From Phil1 sp964487565 (GTDB taxonomy: Bacteria; Bacillota; Clostridia; Christensenellales; CAG-138): a DNA stretch of 47,163 nt. The first letter of the stretch is position 1, and each line of letters starts with the position of its first letter. The notes under the pieces were generated by a model that saw only the letters and a list, made by a program, of their open reading frames with translations, was not told the DNA's origin and ran no database searches. Of the stretch, positions 40,592-47,163 are shown piece after piece. Location of the stretch: NCBI GenBank assembly GCA_964487565.1, contig CAZARN010000015.1, positions 1 through 47,163 on the forward strand, read 5' to 3'. Both the position numbers and the translations under genes were made by a program.

Positions 40592-41730
40592 TGCCGGGTA
40601 TCTATATCCATGTGCCGTTTTGCGTATCAAAGTGCAGGTACTGCGATTTCGTTTCGTTCGCAGACCATACCGATATGCAAAGCTATCTTAAGGCGCTCGA
40701 TATGGAAATACGCCTTTGCACGGAAGAATTGCCAAGGCTCGTTTACGATACCGTATTCATCGGCGGCGGAACGCCGAGCGTTCTTCCGTGCGGCGCTGTT
40801 TCTGGCATTATCGAAAGCATATCGCGGCATTTTCCGGTAACTGACGACGCGGAGATAACAATAGAAACAAATCCCGGCACGGTAGACGCCGAAAGGCTTG
40901 CGCAATACAGGGCTTGCGGCATTAACCGCCTTTCAATGGGCCTTCAGAGCGCAAACGATCAGGTGCTCAAAAACATCGGACGCATACACACTTACCGTCA
41001 GTTCCTTGAAAGCTTCGCGCTCGTGCGGGAAGCGGGCTTTGAAAACGTGAACGCGGACATAATGTACGGATTACCGGAGCAGGACGTCGAAACGCATCTC
41101 GATACGATCAAAGCTCTTGCAGGGCTTGGACTTGAGCATATAAGCGCGTATTCGCTAATACTTGAGGAAAGCACGCCGCTTTATATGGATGTCAACGGAG
41201 GCGCGCAGAGCCTCCCCGATGAAGACGCGGCGTATGAAATGCACGCGCGCGGCATGGAGCTTCTTGAATCTCTGGGCTTTGCAAGATACGAAATATCCAA
41301 TTATGCGAAGCCGGGCTTTGAATCCCGTCACAACCTCAATTACTGGAACAACGGGGAATATCTCGGCATCGGGTTGAATTCACATTCGGCGATGCGCATT
41401 GAAAACAAGTGGATGCGCTGGTCGAACACCTCGTCAATGCGCGAATACATCGAGGCCTGCGGCGCTTCAAGACGCCCTCTTTCAGGCCCGGCACAGGCGA
41501 TACCGCTGAATGAGGAAATGTTCGAAACGATGATGCTTGGCCTCAGAAAGATAGAAGGCGTGGATCGCGCCGGGTTCAAAAGGCGCTTCGGAAGAGAGCT
41601 TACGGATGTGTTTCCGGAGGCCATCGAACGGCTTATCGCCAAAAAATGGCTCGTGCTCGAGGACGGCCGCTGCCGCCTGACGCGGGAGGGACTTGATTTC
41701 CAGAACCTCGCGCTCCTCGAAATGATGTAG
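40591..41730 (+). CDS. hemW: Heme chaperone HemW (radical SAM, formerly HemN-like)
   Basis: A 379-residue radical SAM protein with the HemW start PGIYIHVPFCVSKCRYCDF: C11-x3-C15-x2-C18 bind the [4Fe-4S] cluster. It then has IGGGTPSVL, TIETNPGTVD, GINRLSMGLQS and a HemN_C-like end. HemW binds and delivers heme; true coproporphyrinogen dehydrogenases have an extra Cys (CxxxCxxCxC), whereas here the position after the third Cys is Asp-Phe. It is co-translated with lepA and precedes hrcA, as in B. subtilis. Confidence 0.95.
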   Translation: MPGIYIHVPFCVSKCRYCDFVSFADHTDMQSYLKALDMEIRLCTEELPRLVYDTVFIGGGTPSVLPCGAVSGIIESISRHFPVTDDAEITIETNPGTVDAERLAQYRACGINRLSMGLQSANDQVLKNIGRIHTYRQFLESFALVREAGFENVNADIMYGLPEQDVETHLDTIKALAGLGLEHISAYSLILEESTPLYMDVNGGAQSLPDEDAAYEMHARGMELLESLGFARYEISNYAKPGFESRHNLNYWNNGEYLGIGLNSHSAMRIENKWMRWSNTSSMREYIEACGASRRPLSGPAQAIPLNEEMFETMMLGLRKIEGVDRAGFKRRFGRELTDVFPEAIERLIAKKWLVLEDGRCRLTREGLDFQNLALLEMM

Positions 41731-41784
41731 AGAACAAATCAATTTAATATCACCGTTTTGTCACAATGCTCACCGCCGTATGCC

Positions 41785-41813
41785 TTGACAAAAAAAGCGC
41801 CCGGCGGTATATT
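41785..41813 (+). promoter_or_regulatory. Promoter of the hrcA-grpE-dnaK-dnaJ operon
   Basis: Perfect TTGACA (41785-41790), 17-nt spacer, TATATT (41808-41813). CIRCE begins 11 nt downstream of the -10, so the operator covers the start point. Confidence 0.88.
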
Positions 41814-41824
41814 TTTAGCATGGT

Positions 41825-41851
41825 TTAGCACTCCGATAAGGCGAGTGCTAA
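41825..41851 (+). promoter_or_regulatory. CIRCE operator, HrcA binding site
   Basis: Perfect consensus TTAGCACTC-N9-GAGTGCTAA. HrcA, encoded immediately downstream, represses from here until heat or misfolding titrates GroE. Confidence 0.98.
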
Positions 41852-41893
41852 CACCGTGAAAAACGGTGCGTGGCCGGAAGGGAGGCGACTGAT

Positions 41894-42934
41894 ATGGAGC
41901 TTGATGCAAGAAAAATGAGAATATTGCAGGCCATCGTCGACGATTATATCCTCACGGCTGCCCCCGTGGGCTCAAGGACGATAGCGCGCAACACGGACAT
42001 CGGCCTTTCATCTGCAACGATACGCAACGAGATGAGCGACCTTGAGGAGATGGGCTTCCTTGAGCAGCCCCATACCTCGGCCGGCCGTATACCGTCAGAC
42101 AAGGCATACAGGTTTTATGTGAACAGCATCATGCACCGTGCGATGCTTTCAAGCGCGGAAATATCCGCGATAAAGGATCATTATTCGCAGAAGCTGAGCG
42201 ATGTTGACGATATCGTGAAGCAGACCGCATATGTCCTTTCAAGCGTAACAAAATATACATCGATGGTGCTTGCGCCGCGCATCCATGCGGCAAAGCTCAA
42301 ATACATCCACCTTGTGCATCTGGCGGAAGACCGCGCGCTTGTCGTCATCGTGACCGATGCGGGGCTTGCGCGAGACGCGATGATAAGACTGCCCGAAGGC
42401 GTCGGCGAGGATGACCTCGAAAAGCTTTCAAGGACGCTCAACAACAGACTTGCAGGGCATCGGCTGGATGAGATATCGACGCTCAACATCAAGGAGCTCA
42501 TGGGGAATCTTGCCGATCAAAGGCAGTATCTCGACGCGATAACGGCGTCCCTTCGCCAGAGCTTGGATGAAGGTCCGCGAAGGGTCGAGCTTTCGGGCGC
42601 GAGGAACATTTTGAATTATCCTGAGTACAGCGACGTCGACCGGGCAAGGAGCCTGCTTGCAACGATAGAACAGAAGGACGTCCTTTACAGGATGCTTTCC
42701 GGCAAGGGCGATTTTGAGTTTACGATAACGATCGGCGGAGAGAATGAGAACGACGATATGAAGGATTGCAGCGTTGTGACGGCAAGATACCGCGTCGGCA
42801 ACGAGCCGGTCGGATCATTCGGCGTGATAGGGCCCACAAGAATGAATTATTCGAGGGTGATCGCGGTGATGAATCAGATCGGAATGAGTTTAAGCGATCT
42901 TTTTACGAATATGTTTGAGGAGGAACACAGGTAA
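41894..42934 (+). CDS. hrcA: Heat-inducible repressor HrcA
   Basis: HrcA represses class I heat-shock genes through CIRCE. The 346-residue protein has the winged helix (MELDARKMRILQAIVDDYILTAAPVGSRTIAR...SSATIRNEMSDLEEMGFLEQPHTSAGRIPSDKAYRFYV) and a GAF-like dimerisation region. The start at 41894 is set by AAGGGAGG upstream; a longer frame from 41870 would add eight residues. It lies directly under CIRCE, so it is autoregulated. grpE begins one base after its stop. Confidence 0.97.
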   Translation: MELDARKMRILQAIVDDYILTAAPVGSRTIARNTDIGLSSATIRNEMSDLEEMGFLEQPHTSAGRIPSDKAYRFYVNSIMHRAMLSSAEISAIKDHYSQKLSDVDDIVKQTAYVLSSVTKYTSMVLAPRIHAAKLKYIHLVHLAEDRALVVIVTDAGLARDAMIRLPEGVGEDDLEKLSRTLNNRLAGHRLDEISTLNIKELMGNLADQRQYLDAITASLRQSLDEGPRRVELSGARNILNYPEYSDVDRARSLLATIEQKDVLYRMLSGKGDFEFTITIGGENENDDMKDCSVVTARYRVGNEPVGSFGVIGPTRMNYSRVIAVMNQIGMSLSDLFTNMFEEEHR

Positions 42935-42935
42935 A

Positions 42936-43562
42936 TTGGCCAGGAAAAAGGACGAAAAGGACATAAGGGAAGCAAAGACCGCACCTGAAGAGCAGAACAC
43001 TGCGCAAAAGAACGAAGCGGCCGATAAGGCAAAAGATGCGCCCGCTGAAGGCGATATGCCCGTTGAGGAGACGATCCCCGAAGAAGTCACCCTGACAAAA
43101 GCGGAATTCATGAAGGTGAAAGCCCGCATCGATACCCTAGAAAAGGAAAAGAGCGACAACGTCGCGCTCCTCCAGCGCCTTCAGGCTGATTTTGATAATT
43201 ATCGCAAACGCAACGCCACGATCTCCGCGGACAGCGTTGATGAAGGGACAAGGAACCTCATAAAGGCGCTGCTTCCGGTGATGGACGATCTGGATCGCGC
43301 GCTGGACGCCGCGCCGGAAGGCAAGGACGCCGGATGGATAGACGGTGTGAAGATGGTGCGCACGAAGTTCCTCGATACGCTCAAAAAGAACGGCTTGGAG
43401 GAAATAGAGGCGAAAGGACAGTTTGACCCGGAGCTGCACAACGCAGTGCTCCAGGAGGATAAGGAAGGCGCAGAGAGCGGAGATATCATCGAAGTTCTGC
43501 AAAAGGGATATAAAGTTAAAAATCGCATAATCCGCCATACGATGGTGAAGGTTGCGAAATAA
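42936..43562 (+). CDS. grpE: Nucleotide exchange factor GrpE
   Basis: GrpE releases ADP from DnaK. The 208-residue protein has a disordered acidic N terminus, a long coiled coil (FMKVKARIDTLEKEKSDNVALLQRLQADFDNYRKRNA), and the beta domain VMDDLDRALDAA...PELHNAVLQED...GYKVKNRIIRHTMVKVAK. No ATG is available at the start: TTG 42936, after GAGGAGG at 42917-42923, is the best choice, and TTG 42915 inside hrcA the alternative. Non-ATG initiation and the long spacing may keep its yield below DnaK. Confidence 0.94.
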   Translation: MARKKDEKDIREAKTAPEEQNTAQKNEAADKAKDAPAEGDMPVEETIPEEVTLTKAEFMKVKARIDTLEKEKSDNVALLQRLQADFDNYRKRNATISADSVDEGTRNLIKALLPVMDDLDRALDAAPEGKDAGWIDGVKMVRTKFLDTLKKNGLEEIEAKGQFDPELHNAVLQEDKEGAESGDIIEVLQKGYKVKNRIIRHTMVKVAK

Positions 43563-43599
43563 ATATAAATATAAAGATCAATCTGGGAGGAAATAGATT

Positions 43600-45465
43600 A
43601 TGTCAAAGATCATCGGTATCGACCTGGGTACAACGAATTCATGCGTCGCCGTCCTCGAAGGCGGCGAACCTGTCGTCATCCCCAATGCTGAGGGTGCGCG
43701 CACGACCCCGTCGGTTGTCGGCTTCAAAGGAAATGAAAGGATAGTCGGCAGCGCGGCAAAGCGTCAGGCCATCACCAACCCCGATAAGACCGTGAGCTCC
43801 ATCAAGCGTGAGATGGGCTCCTCATACAAGAAGAATATTGACGGCAAGGATTACACGCCGCAGGAGATCTCCGCGATGATCCTCGGCAAGCTCAAGCAGG
43901 ATGCTGAATCCTATCTTGGCGAGAAGGTATCGCAGGCGGTCATCACCGTCCCCGCTTATTTCTCCGATTCACAGCGTCAGGCGACAAAGGACGCCGGCCG
44001 CATCGCAGGACTTGAAGTGCTGCGCATAATAAACGAGCCTACCGCGGCAGCCCTTGCTTACGGCATGGATAAGGAGACCAATCAGAAGATCCTCGTTTAC
44101 GACCTCGGCGGCGGCACGTTCGATGTTTCCATACTGGAGATAGGCGACGGCGTGTTTGAAGTCCTTGCGACCCACGGCAACAACCGTCTCGGTGGCGACG
44201 ACTTCGACCAGAGGATCATGGACTATATCGTCAAGCAGTTCAAGGCAGATACAGGCATAGATCTGTCCGGCGACCGCATGGCGCTCCAGAGGCTCAAGGA
44301 AGCCGCTGAGAAGGCCAAGATAGAGCTTTCGAGCATGGTGTCCACAAACATCAATCTGCCCTTCATCACGGCGGACAGCACCGGCCCCAAGCATCTTGAC
44401 ATCACGCTTACCCGTGCGAAATTCGAAGAGCTCATCCATGACCTCGTTGAAAAAACGCGCGAGTGCATGAACATCGCAATGAAGGACGCCGGCCTTTCCA
44501 ACGCGCAGATCGACAAGGTCATACTCGTCGGCGGTTCCACCCGTGTGCCGTGCGTGCAGGAGCTTGTCAAGAACGTCACCGGCAAAGAGCCCTTCAAGGG
44601 CATCAACCCGGATGAGTGCGTCGCCATAGGCGCCGCCATACAGGCGGGCGTGCTCGGCGGCGAAGTGAAGGATATCCTTCTTCTCGACGTGACGCCGCTC
44701 TCCCTTGGCATTGAGACCGTCGGCGGCGTGTTCACACGCCTTATCGAGCGCAACACCACGATACCGACCAAGAAGAGCCAGATCTTCTCCACCGCGGCGG
44801 ACGGCCAGACCAGCGTTGAGGTGCATGTGCTCCAGGGCGAGCGCGAAATGGCGCAGTATAACAAGACCCTCGGCAGGTTCCAGCTTGCCGGCATCGCTCC
44901 CGCGCCGCGCGGAGTGCCGCAGATAGAAGTCAGCTTCGATATCGATGCAAACGGCATAGTCCATGTTTCCGCAAAGGATCTTGGTACCGGCAACGAGCAG
45001 AAGGTCACCATAACCGCTTCCACCAACCTGAGCGAGGACGAGATAAAGAGCGCAGTGCGCGAGGCCGAGCAGTATGCAAGCGAGGACAAGGAGCGCAAGG
45101 AAGAGGTCGAGACCCGCAACCATGCGGACAGCCTCGTGTATTCGACCGAAAAGACGTTGAAGGAGCTTGGCGACAAGATCTCCGCCGACGACAAAGCCAA
45201 GGTCGAGGAAGAGGTCGCTGCCCTCAAGAAGACGCTTGAAGGCACCGATACCGCCGCAATAAAGAGCGCGACAGAGAAGCTGACAGAGGTTTCTTACGAC
45301 GCCTTCGGCAAGATATATCAGCAGGCGCAGCAGGCTGAGGCGCAGCAGCATGCACAGCAGCAGGCAGGCGGCAGCAACGCTCAGAACGGCGCGAACAACG
45401 CCGCGGGCGACGACAATGTTGTGGACGCCGATTATGAGGTCGTCGACGACGACAAGAAGAAATAA
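43600..45465 (+). CDS. dnaK: Chaperone DnaK (Hsp70)
   Basis: The ATP-driven Hsp70. The 621-residue protein has the nucleotide-binding domain (IGIDLGTTNSCVAV at the start; NEPTAAALAYGM; VYDLGGGTFDVSILEIGDGVFEV; ILVGGSTRVP), the linker KDILLLDVTPLSLGIE, the substrate-binding beta domain and a helical lid. The C-terminal tail is Gln/Ala-rich and ends in an acidic DADYEVVDDD-type motif for co-chaperones. GGGAGGA precedes the ATG. It is third in the CIRCE-controlled operon, 37 nt after grpE. Confidence 0.99.
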   Translation: MSKIIGIDLGTTNSCVAVLEGGEPVVIPNAEGARTTPSVVGFKGNERIVGSAAKRQAITNPDKTVSSIKREMGSSYKKNIDGKDYTPQEISAMILGKLKQDAESYLGEKVSQAVITVPAYFSDSQRQATKDAGRIAGLEVLRIINEPTAAALAYGMDKETNQKILVYDLGGGTFDVSILEIGDGVFEVLATHGNNRLGGDDFDQRIMDYIVKQFKADTGIDLSGDRMALQRLKEAAEKAKIELSSMVSTNINLPFITADSTGPKHLDITLTRAKFEELIHDLVEKTRECMNIAMKDAGLSNAQIDKVILVGGSTRVPCVQELVKNVTGKEPFKGINPDECVAIGAAIQAGVLGGEVKDILLLDVTPLSLGIETVGGVFTRLIERNTTIPTKKSQIFSTAADGQTSVEVHVLQGEREMAQYNKTLGRFQLAGIAPAPRGVPQIEVSFDIDANGIVHVSAKDLGTGNEQKVTITASTNLSEDEIKSAVREAEQYASEDKERKEEVETRNHADSLVYSTEKTLKELGDKISADDKAKVEEEVAALKKTLEGTDTAAIKSATEKLTEVSYDAFGKIYQQAQQAEAQQHAQQQAGGSNAQNGANNAAGDDNVVDADYEVVDDDKKK

Positions 45466-45495
45466 GCCGTTGGCAGATAAAGAATAATGTGAATA

Positions 45496-45546
45496 CTTTG
45501 GAGAGGGCGTCCGTGTGCATCAGGCACTGCGCGGCGCCCTCCAAAG
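45496..45546 (+). promoter_or_regulatory. Intercistronic hairpin between dnaK and dnaJ
   Basis: CTTTGGAG-AG-GGCG pairs with CGCCCTCCAAAG (12 bp, one 2-nt bulge), with an inner GTGC/GCAC hairpin. It ends five bases before the dnaJ ribosome-binding region, and there is no T-run. A stabilising or processing element is more likely than a full terminator. Confidence 0.6.
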
Positions 45547-45566
45547 GGTAAAAGGAGAGTTGGGGA

Positions 45567-46718
45567 GTGGCAAAAGCTGATTATTATGAGGTGCTCGGCG
45601 TAAACCGGAACGCGACTGACGACGAGATCAAAAGCGCGTTCAGAAAGCTTGCGAAGAAATACCATCCCGATCTTCAAACGGGCGATAAAGCTGAGGCGGA
45701 AGCCAAATTCAAAGAGATAAATGAGGCGTATGAGGTGCTTTCCAATAAGGAAAAACGCGCCAAATACGATCAGTTCGGCCATGCGGCATTCGATCCGGCA
45801 TCAGGTGCGGGCGGCGGATACTCACAAGGCACCGGTTTCGGAGATTTTTCCGATATATTCGATACTGTGTTCGGCGGCTTCGGCGGTTTCGGCCAAAGCG
45901 CACAACAGAACCCGAACGCGCCTTCGCGCGGGAACGACCTTAAATACAATCTGACGCTGACTTTTGAGGAAGCGGCGTTCGGCTGCAAGAAGGAAATTCT
46001 CATACCGCGTGAAGAAAACTGCGAGACCTGCGGCGGGACGGGAGCAAAACCGGGTACGAAGCCCGTGAAATGCTCGTCCTGCAACGGCACAGGACAGGTG
46101 CGCGTGCAGCAGAATACGGTGTTTGGCGCATTCACGACCGTGCGCACATGCGACGCATGCCACGGGACCGGCAAGATAATCGGAGAACCGTGTCCTGACT
46201 GCCGCGGCAAAGGCCGTGTGAGGAAGACCAACAGGATCAACGTGTCCGTACCTGCCGGCATTGACAACGGACAGACGCTTTCAATGCGCGGCGAGGGCGA
46301 ACCCGGCAAACGCGGCGGCCTTGCAGGCGATCTTTATATCGTGATAAGCGTAAAGCCGCACAAGCTATTCACGCGCAAGGGCTATGACGTTTATCTTGAC
46401 ATGAATCTGCCCATGACCATAGCGACGCTGGGCGGCGAGATACAGGTACCGACGCTTTCCGGCAACGTGAAATACAACATCCCCGAAGGCACGCAGACCG
46501 CAACGACATTCCGTCTGAAGGAGCAAGGCATAAACCGGCTCAATTCCGCGGGAAAGGGCGACATGTTCGTCCGCGTGAACGTTGTGATACCCAAGCGGCT
46601 CACCGAGGAGCAGAAGGAGCTTTTGGTGAAGCTCGCGTCCTCGCTTGGCGACAAGCTGGGGGACACAAAACCCGTCAAACGCAACATAATCGAGAAGATA
46701 CGGGACAATTTTAATTAA
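45567..46718 (+). CDS. dnaJ: Chaperone DnaJ (Hsp40)
   Basis: The J-protein partner of DnaK. The 383-residue protein has a J domain with HPD at residues 33-35, a Gly/Phe-rich region (about 74-112), four zinc motifs CETCGGTG, CSSCNGTG, CDACHGTG and CPDCRGKG, and two beta-barrel C-terminal domains. Translation starts at GTG 45567 with AAGGAG at 45552-45557; no ATG fits. It is last in the hrcA operon. Confidence 0.98.
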   Translation: MAKADYYEVLGVNRNATDDEIKSAFRKLAKKYHPDLQTGDKAEAEAKFKEINEAYEVLSNKEKRAKYDQFGHAAFDPASGAGGGYSQGTGFGDFSDIFDTVFGGFGGFGQSAQQNPNAPSRGNDLKYNLTLTFEEAAFGCKKEILIPREENCETCGGTGAKPGTKPVKCSSCNGTGQVRVQQNTVFGAFTTVRTCDACHGTGKIIGEPCPDCRGKGRVRKTNRINVSVPAGIDNGQTLSMRGEGEPGKRGGLAGDLYIVISVKPHKLFTRKGYDVYLDMNLPMTIATLGGEIQVPTLSGNVKYNIPEGTQTATTFRLKEQGINRLNSAGKGDMFVRVNVVIPKRLTEEQKELLVKLASSLGDKLGDTKPVKRNIIEKIRDNFN

Positions 46719-46750
46719 ACGCGGCATAAAAGACTTGCAGATAGTGAATT

Positions 46751-46802
46751 ACACCCCGATCGTCGGACAGTATGTCATACTGAAAAACGACCGGGGTGTT
46801 TC
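46751..46802 (+). terminator. Terminator-like hairpin after dnaJ
   Basis: ACACCCCG-A-TCGT pairs with ACGA-C-CGGGGTGT (12 of 13 bp), with an inner CAGTA/TACTG stem and a short TTTC end. Confidence 0.6.
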
Positions 46803-46914
46803 ATTATGCCAAAGCGAGCGCAGGATATGCGGAACACAAAAATGGCTTGCCGTCTGTTCTGCACAGTCGACAAGCCTATTGGAACGTTTAATAAATATTT
46901 GCCTGCTTTTTGGG

Positions 46915-46944
46915 GCCGGGTAATTTCAAGGCGCCGGCGTTTTT
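46915..46944 (+). terminator. Possible second terminator before degV
   Basis: GCCGG/CCGGC stem, 14-nt loop, then GTTTTT. The rest of the 46803-46971 gap shows no gene that I can support. Confidence 0.4.
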
Positions 46945-46971
46945 ATCGTTGATCGGCTGAGATATCCGCGC

Positions 46972-47163
46972 TCAGTTCTCCCTGGGCTTGCCGATGAAAT
47001 ACATTGCAAGCGTGCCGGGGCCGCAGTGAGAACCGATCACTGCGCCGACATAGGAGATATAAACGGGGATACCGTTGAACTTATCCTGTATCATCTTTTT
47101 CAGATAAAGCGCGTCGTCCATGCAATCGGCGTGGGTAATACGGAAATACGGGTTCTCGTTGAT
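46972..47163 (-). CDS. DegV-family fatty acid-binding protein, C-terminal end (partial)
   Basis: The minus strand is open from the window edge to a TGA at 46974-46972, giving 63 residues and no start. The sequence reads ITHADCMDDALYLKKMI, then a strand-rich IPVYISYVGAVIGSHCGPGTLAMYFIGKPREN, the conserved C-terminal signature of DegV proteins (GxVIGxHxGPG). DegV proteins (FakB-like) bind fatty acids and present them to FakA for phosphorylation. The 5' part lies outside the window. Confidence 0.88.
   Translation of the reverse strand: MNENPYFRITHADCMDDALYLKKMIQDKFNGIPVYISYVGAVIGSHCGPGTLAMYFIGKPREN

Noticed and set aside
43969..45351. A 460-codon minus-strand open frame opposite dnaK
   Set aside because: Antisense open frames in dnaK are a known artefact of its codon use; no ribosome site or motif.
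46735..46923. 62-codon plus-strand open frame after dnaJ
   Set aside because: It runs through the terminator hairpin, has no ribosome site and no recognisable content.

Overview
The window looks like a contig end from an uncultured, fairly GC-rich member of the Clostridia (Bacillota). Evidence: lepA-hemW-hrcA-grpE-dnaK-dnaJ in the Bacillus/Clostridium order with a perfect CIRCE operator, a pth-mfd-...-rqcP neighbourhood, Rex, dimeric-type glycyl-tRNA synthetase, YqfO/Nif3-TrmK, a CdsZ-type zinc ribbon, and a [FeFe]-hydrogenase-like protein. Genes are dense, many pairs overlap by 1-8 nt, no stretch above about 260 bp lacks a gene, and I see no transposase, phage gene, CRISPR array or tRNA.

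Layout: 1-709 is the 3' end of pyruvate phosphate dikinase; its first ~430 bases have codon use unlike the rest. 788-2730 is glmM plus an acetyltransferase. 2862-4253 (-) is glyS. 4386-5774 holds a tiny duplicated cysteine-rich protein and an orphan ABC substrate-binding lipoprotein. About 5839-5949 (-) is a possible small RNA or leaderless peptide gene with its own promoter. 5991-6566 (-) is maf. 6670-11881 is the rod-shape block mreB-mreC-mreD-PBP2, then lgt, pncB and a lipoprotein to 15081. 15159-21803 (-) is a repair/redox block: Dabb protein-uvrB-uvrA-nitroreductase, then rex. 22025-22405 (-) is RNase P RNA. 22441-24675 (-) is trmK-nif3-cdsZ.

24775-29668 (+) is the least conventional part: a SPOR membrane protein, a DRTGG protein, a HATPase/anti-sigma-like kinase, a [FeFe]-hydrogenase-like protein with altered H-cluster loops, a second DRTGG protein, a PHP phosphoesterase and a cytosolic beta-lactamase-fold protein. 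The most economical reading is a redox or H2 sensing and signalling cassette. 29694-36866 (+) is pth-mfd, a PrsA-like foldase lipoprotein, rqcP and a fused ispDF. 36916-38676 (-) is LUD protein-GIY-YIG-ferritin/VIT iron transporter. 38789-46718 (+) is lepA-hemW and the heat-shock operon. 46972-47163 (-) is the end of a DegV-family gene.

Most sigma-A-type promoters listed have 16-18 nt spacers and at least four matches per hexamer; weaker ones are marked by their confidence. Several promoters sit inside unusual places: the stop region of the previous gene (rex, rnpB, the foldase gene), a terminator loop (rqcP), or so close to ATG that the mRNA would be leaderless (trmK). Functional statements come from protein motifs read by eye; no database search was run.
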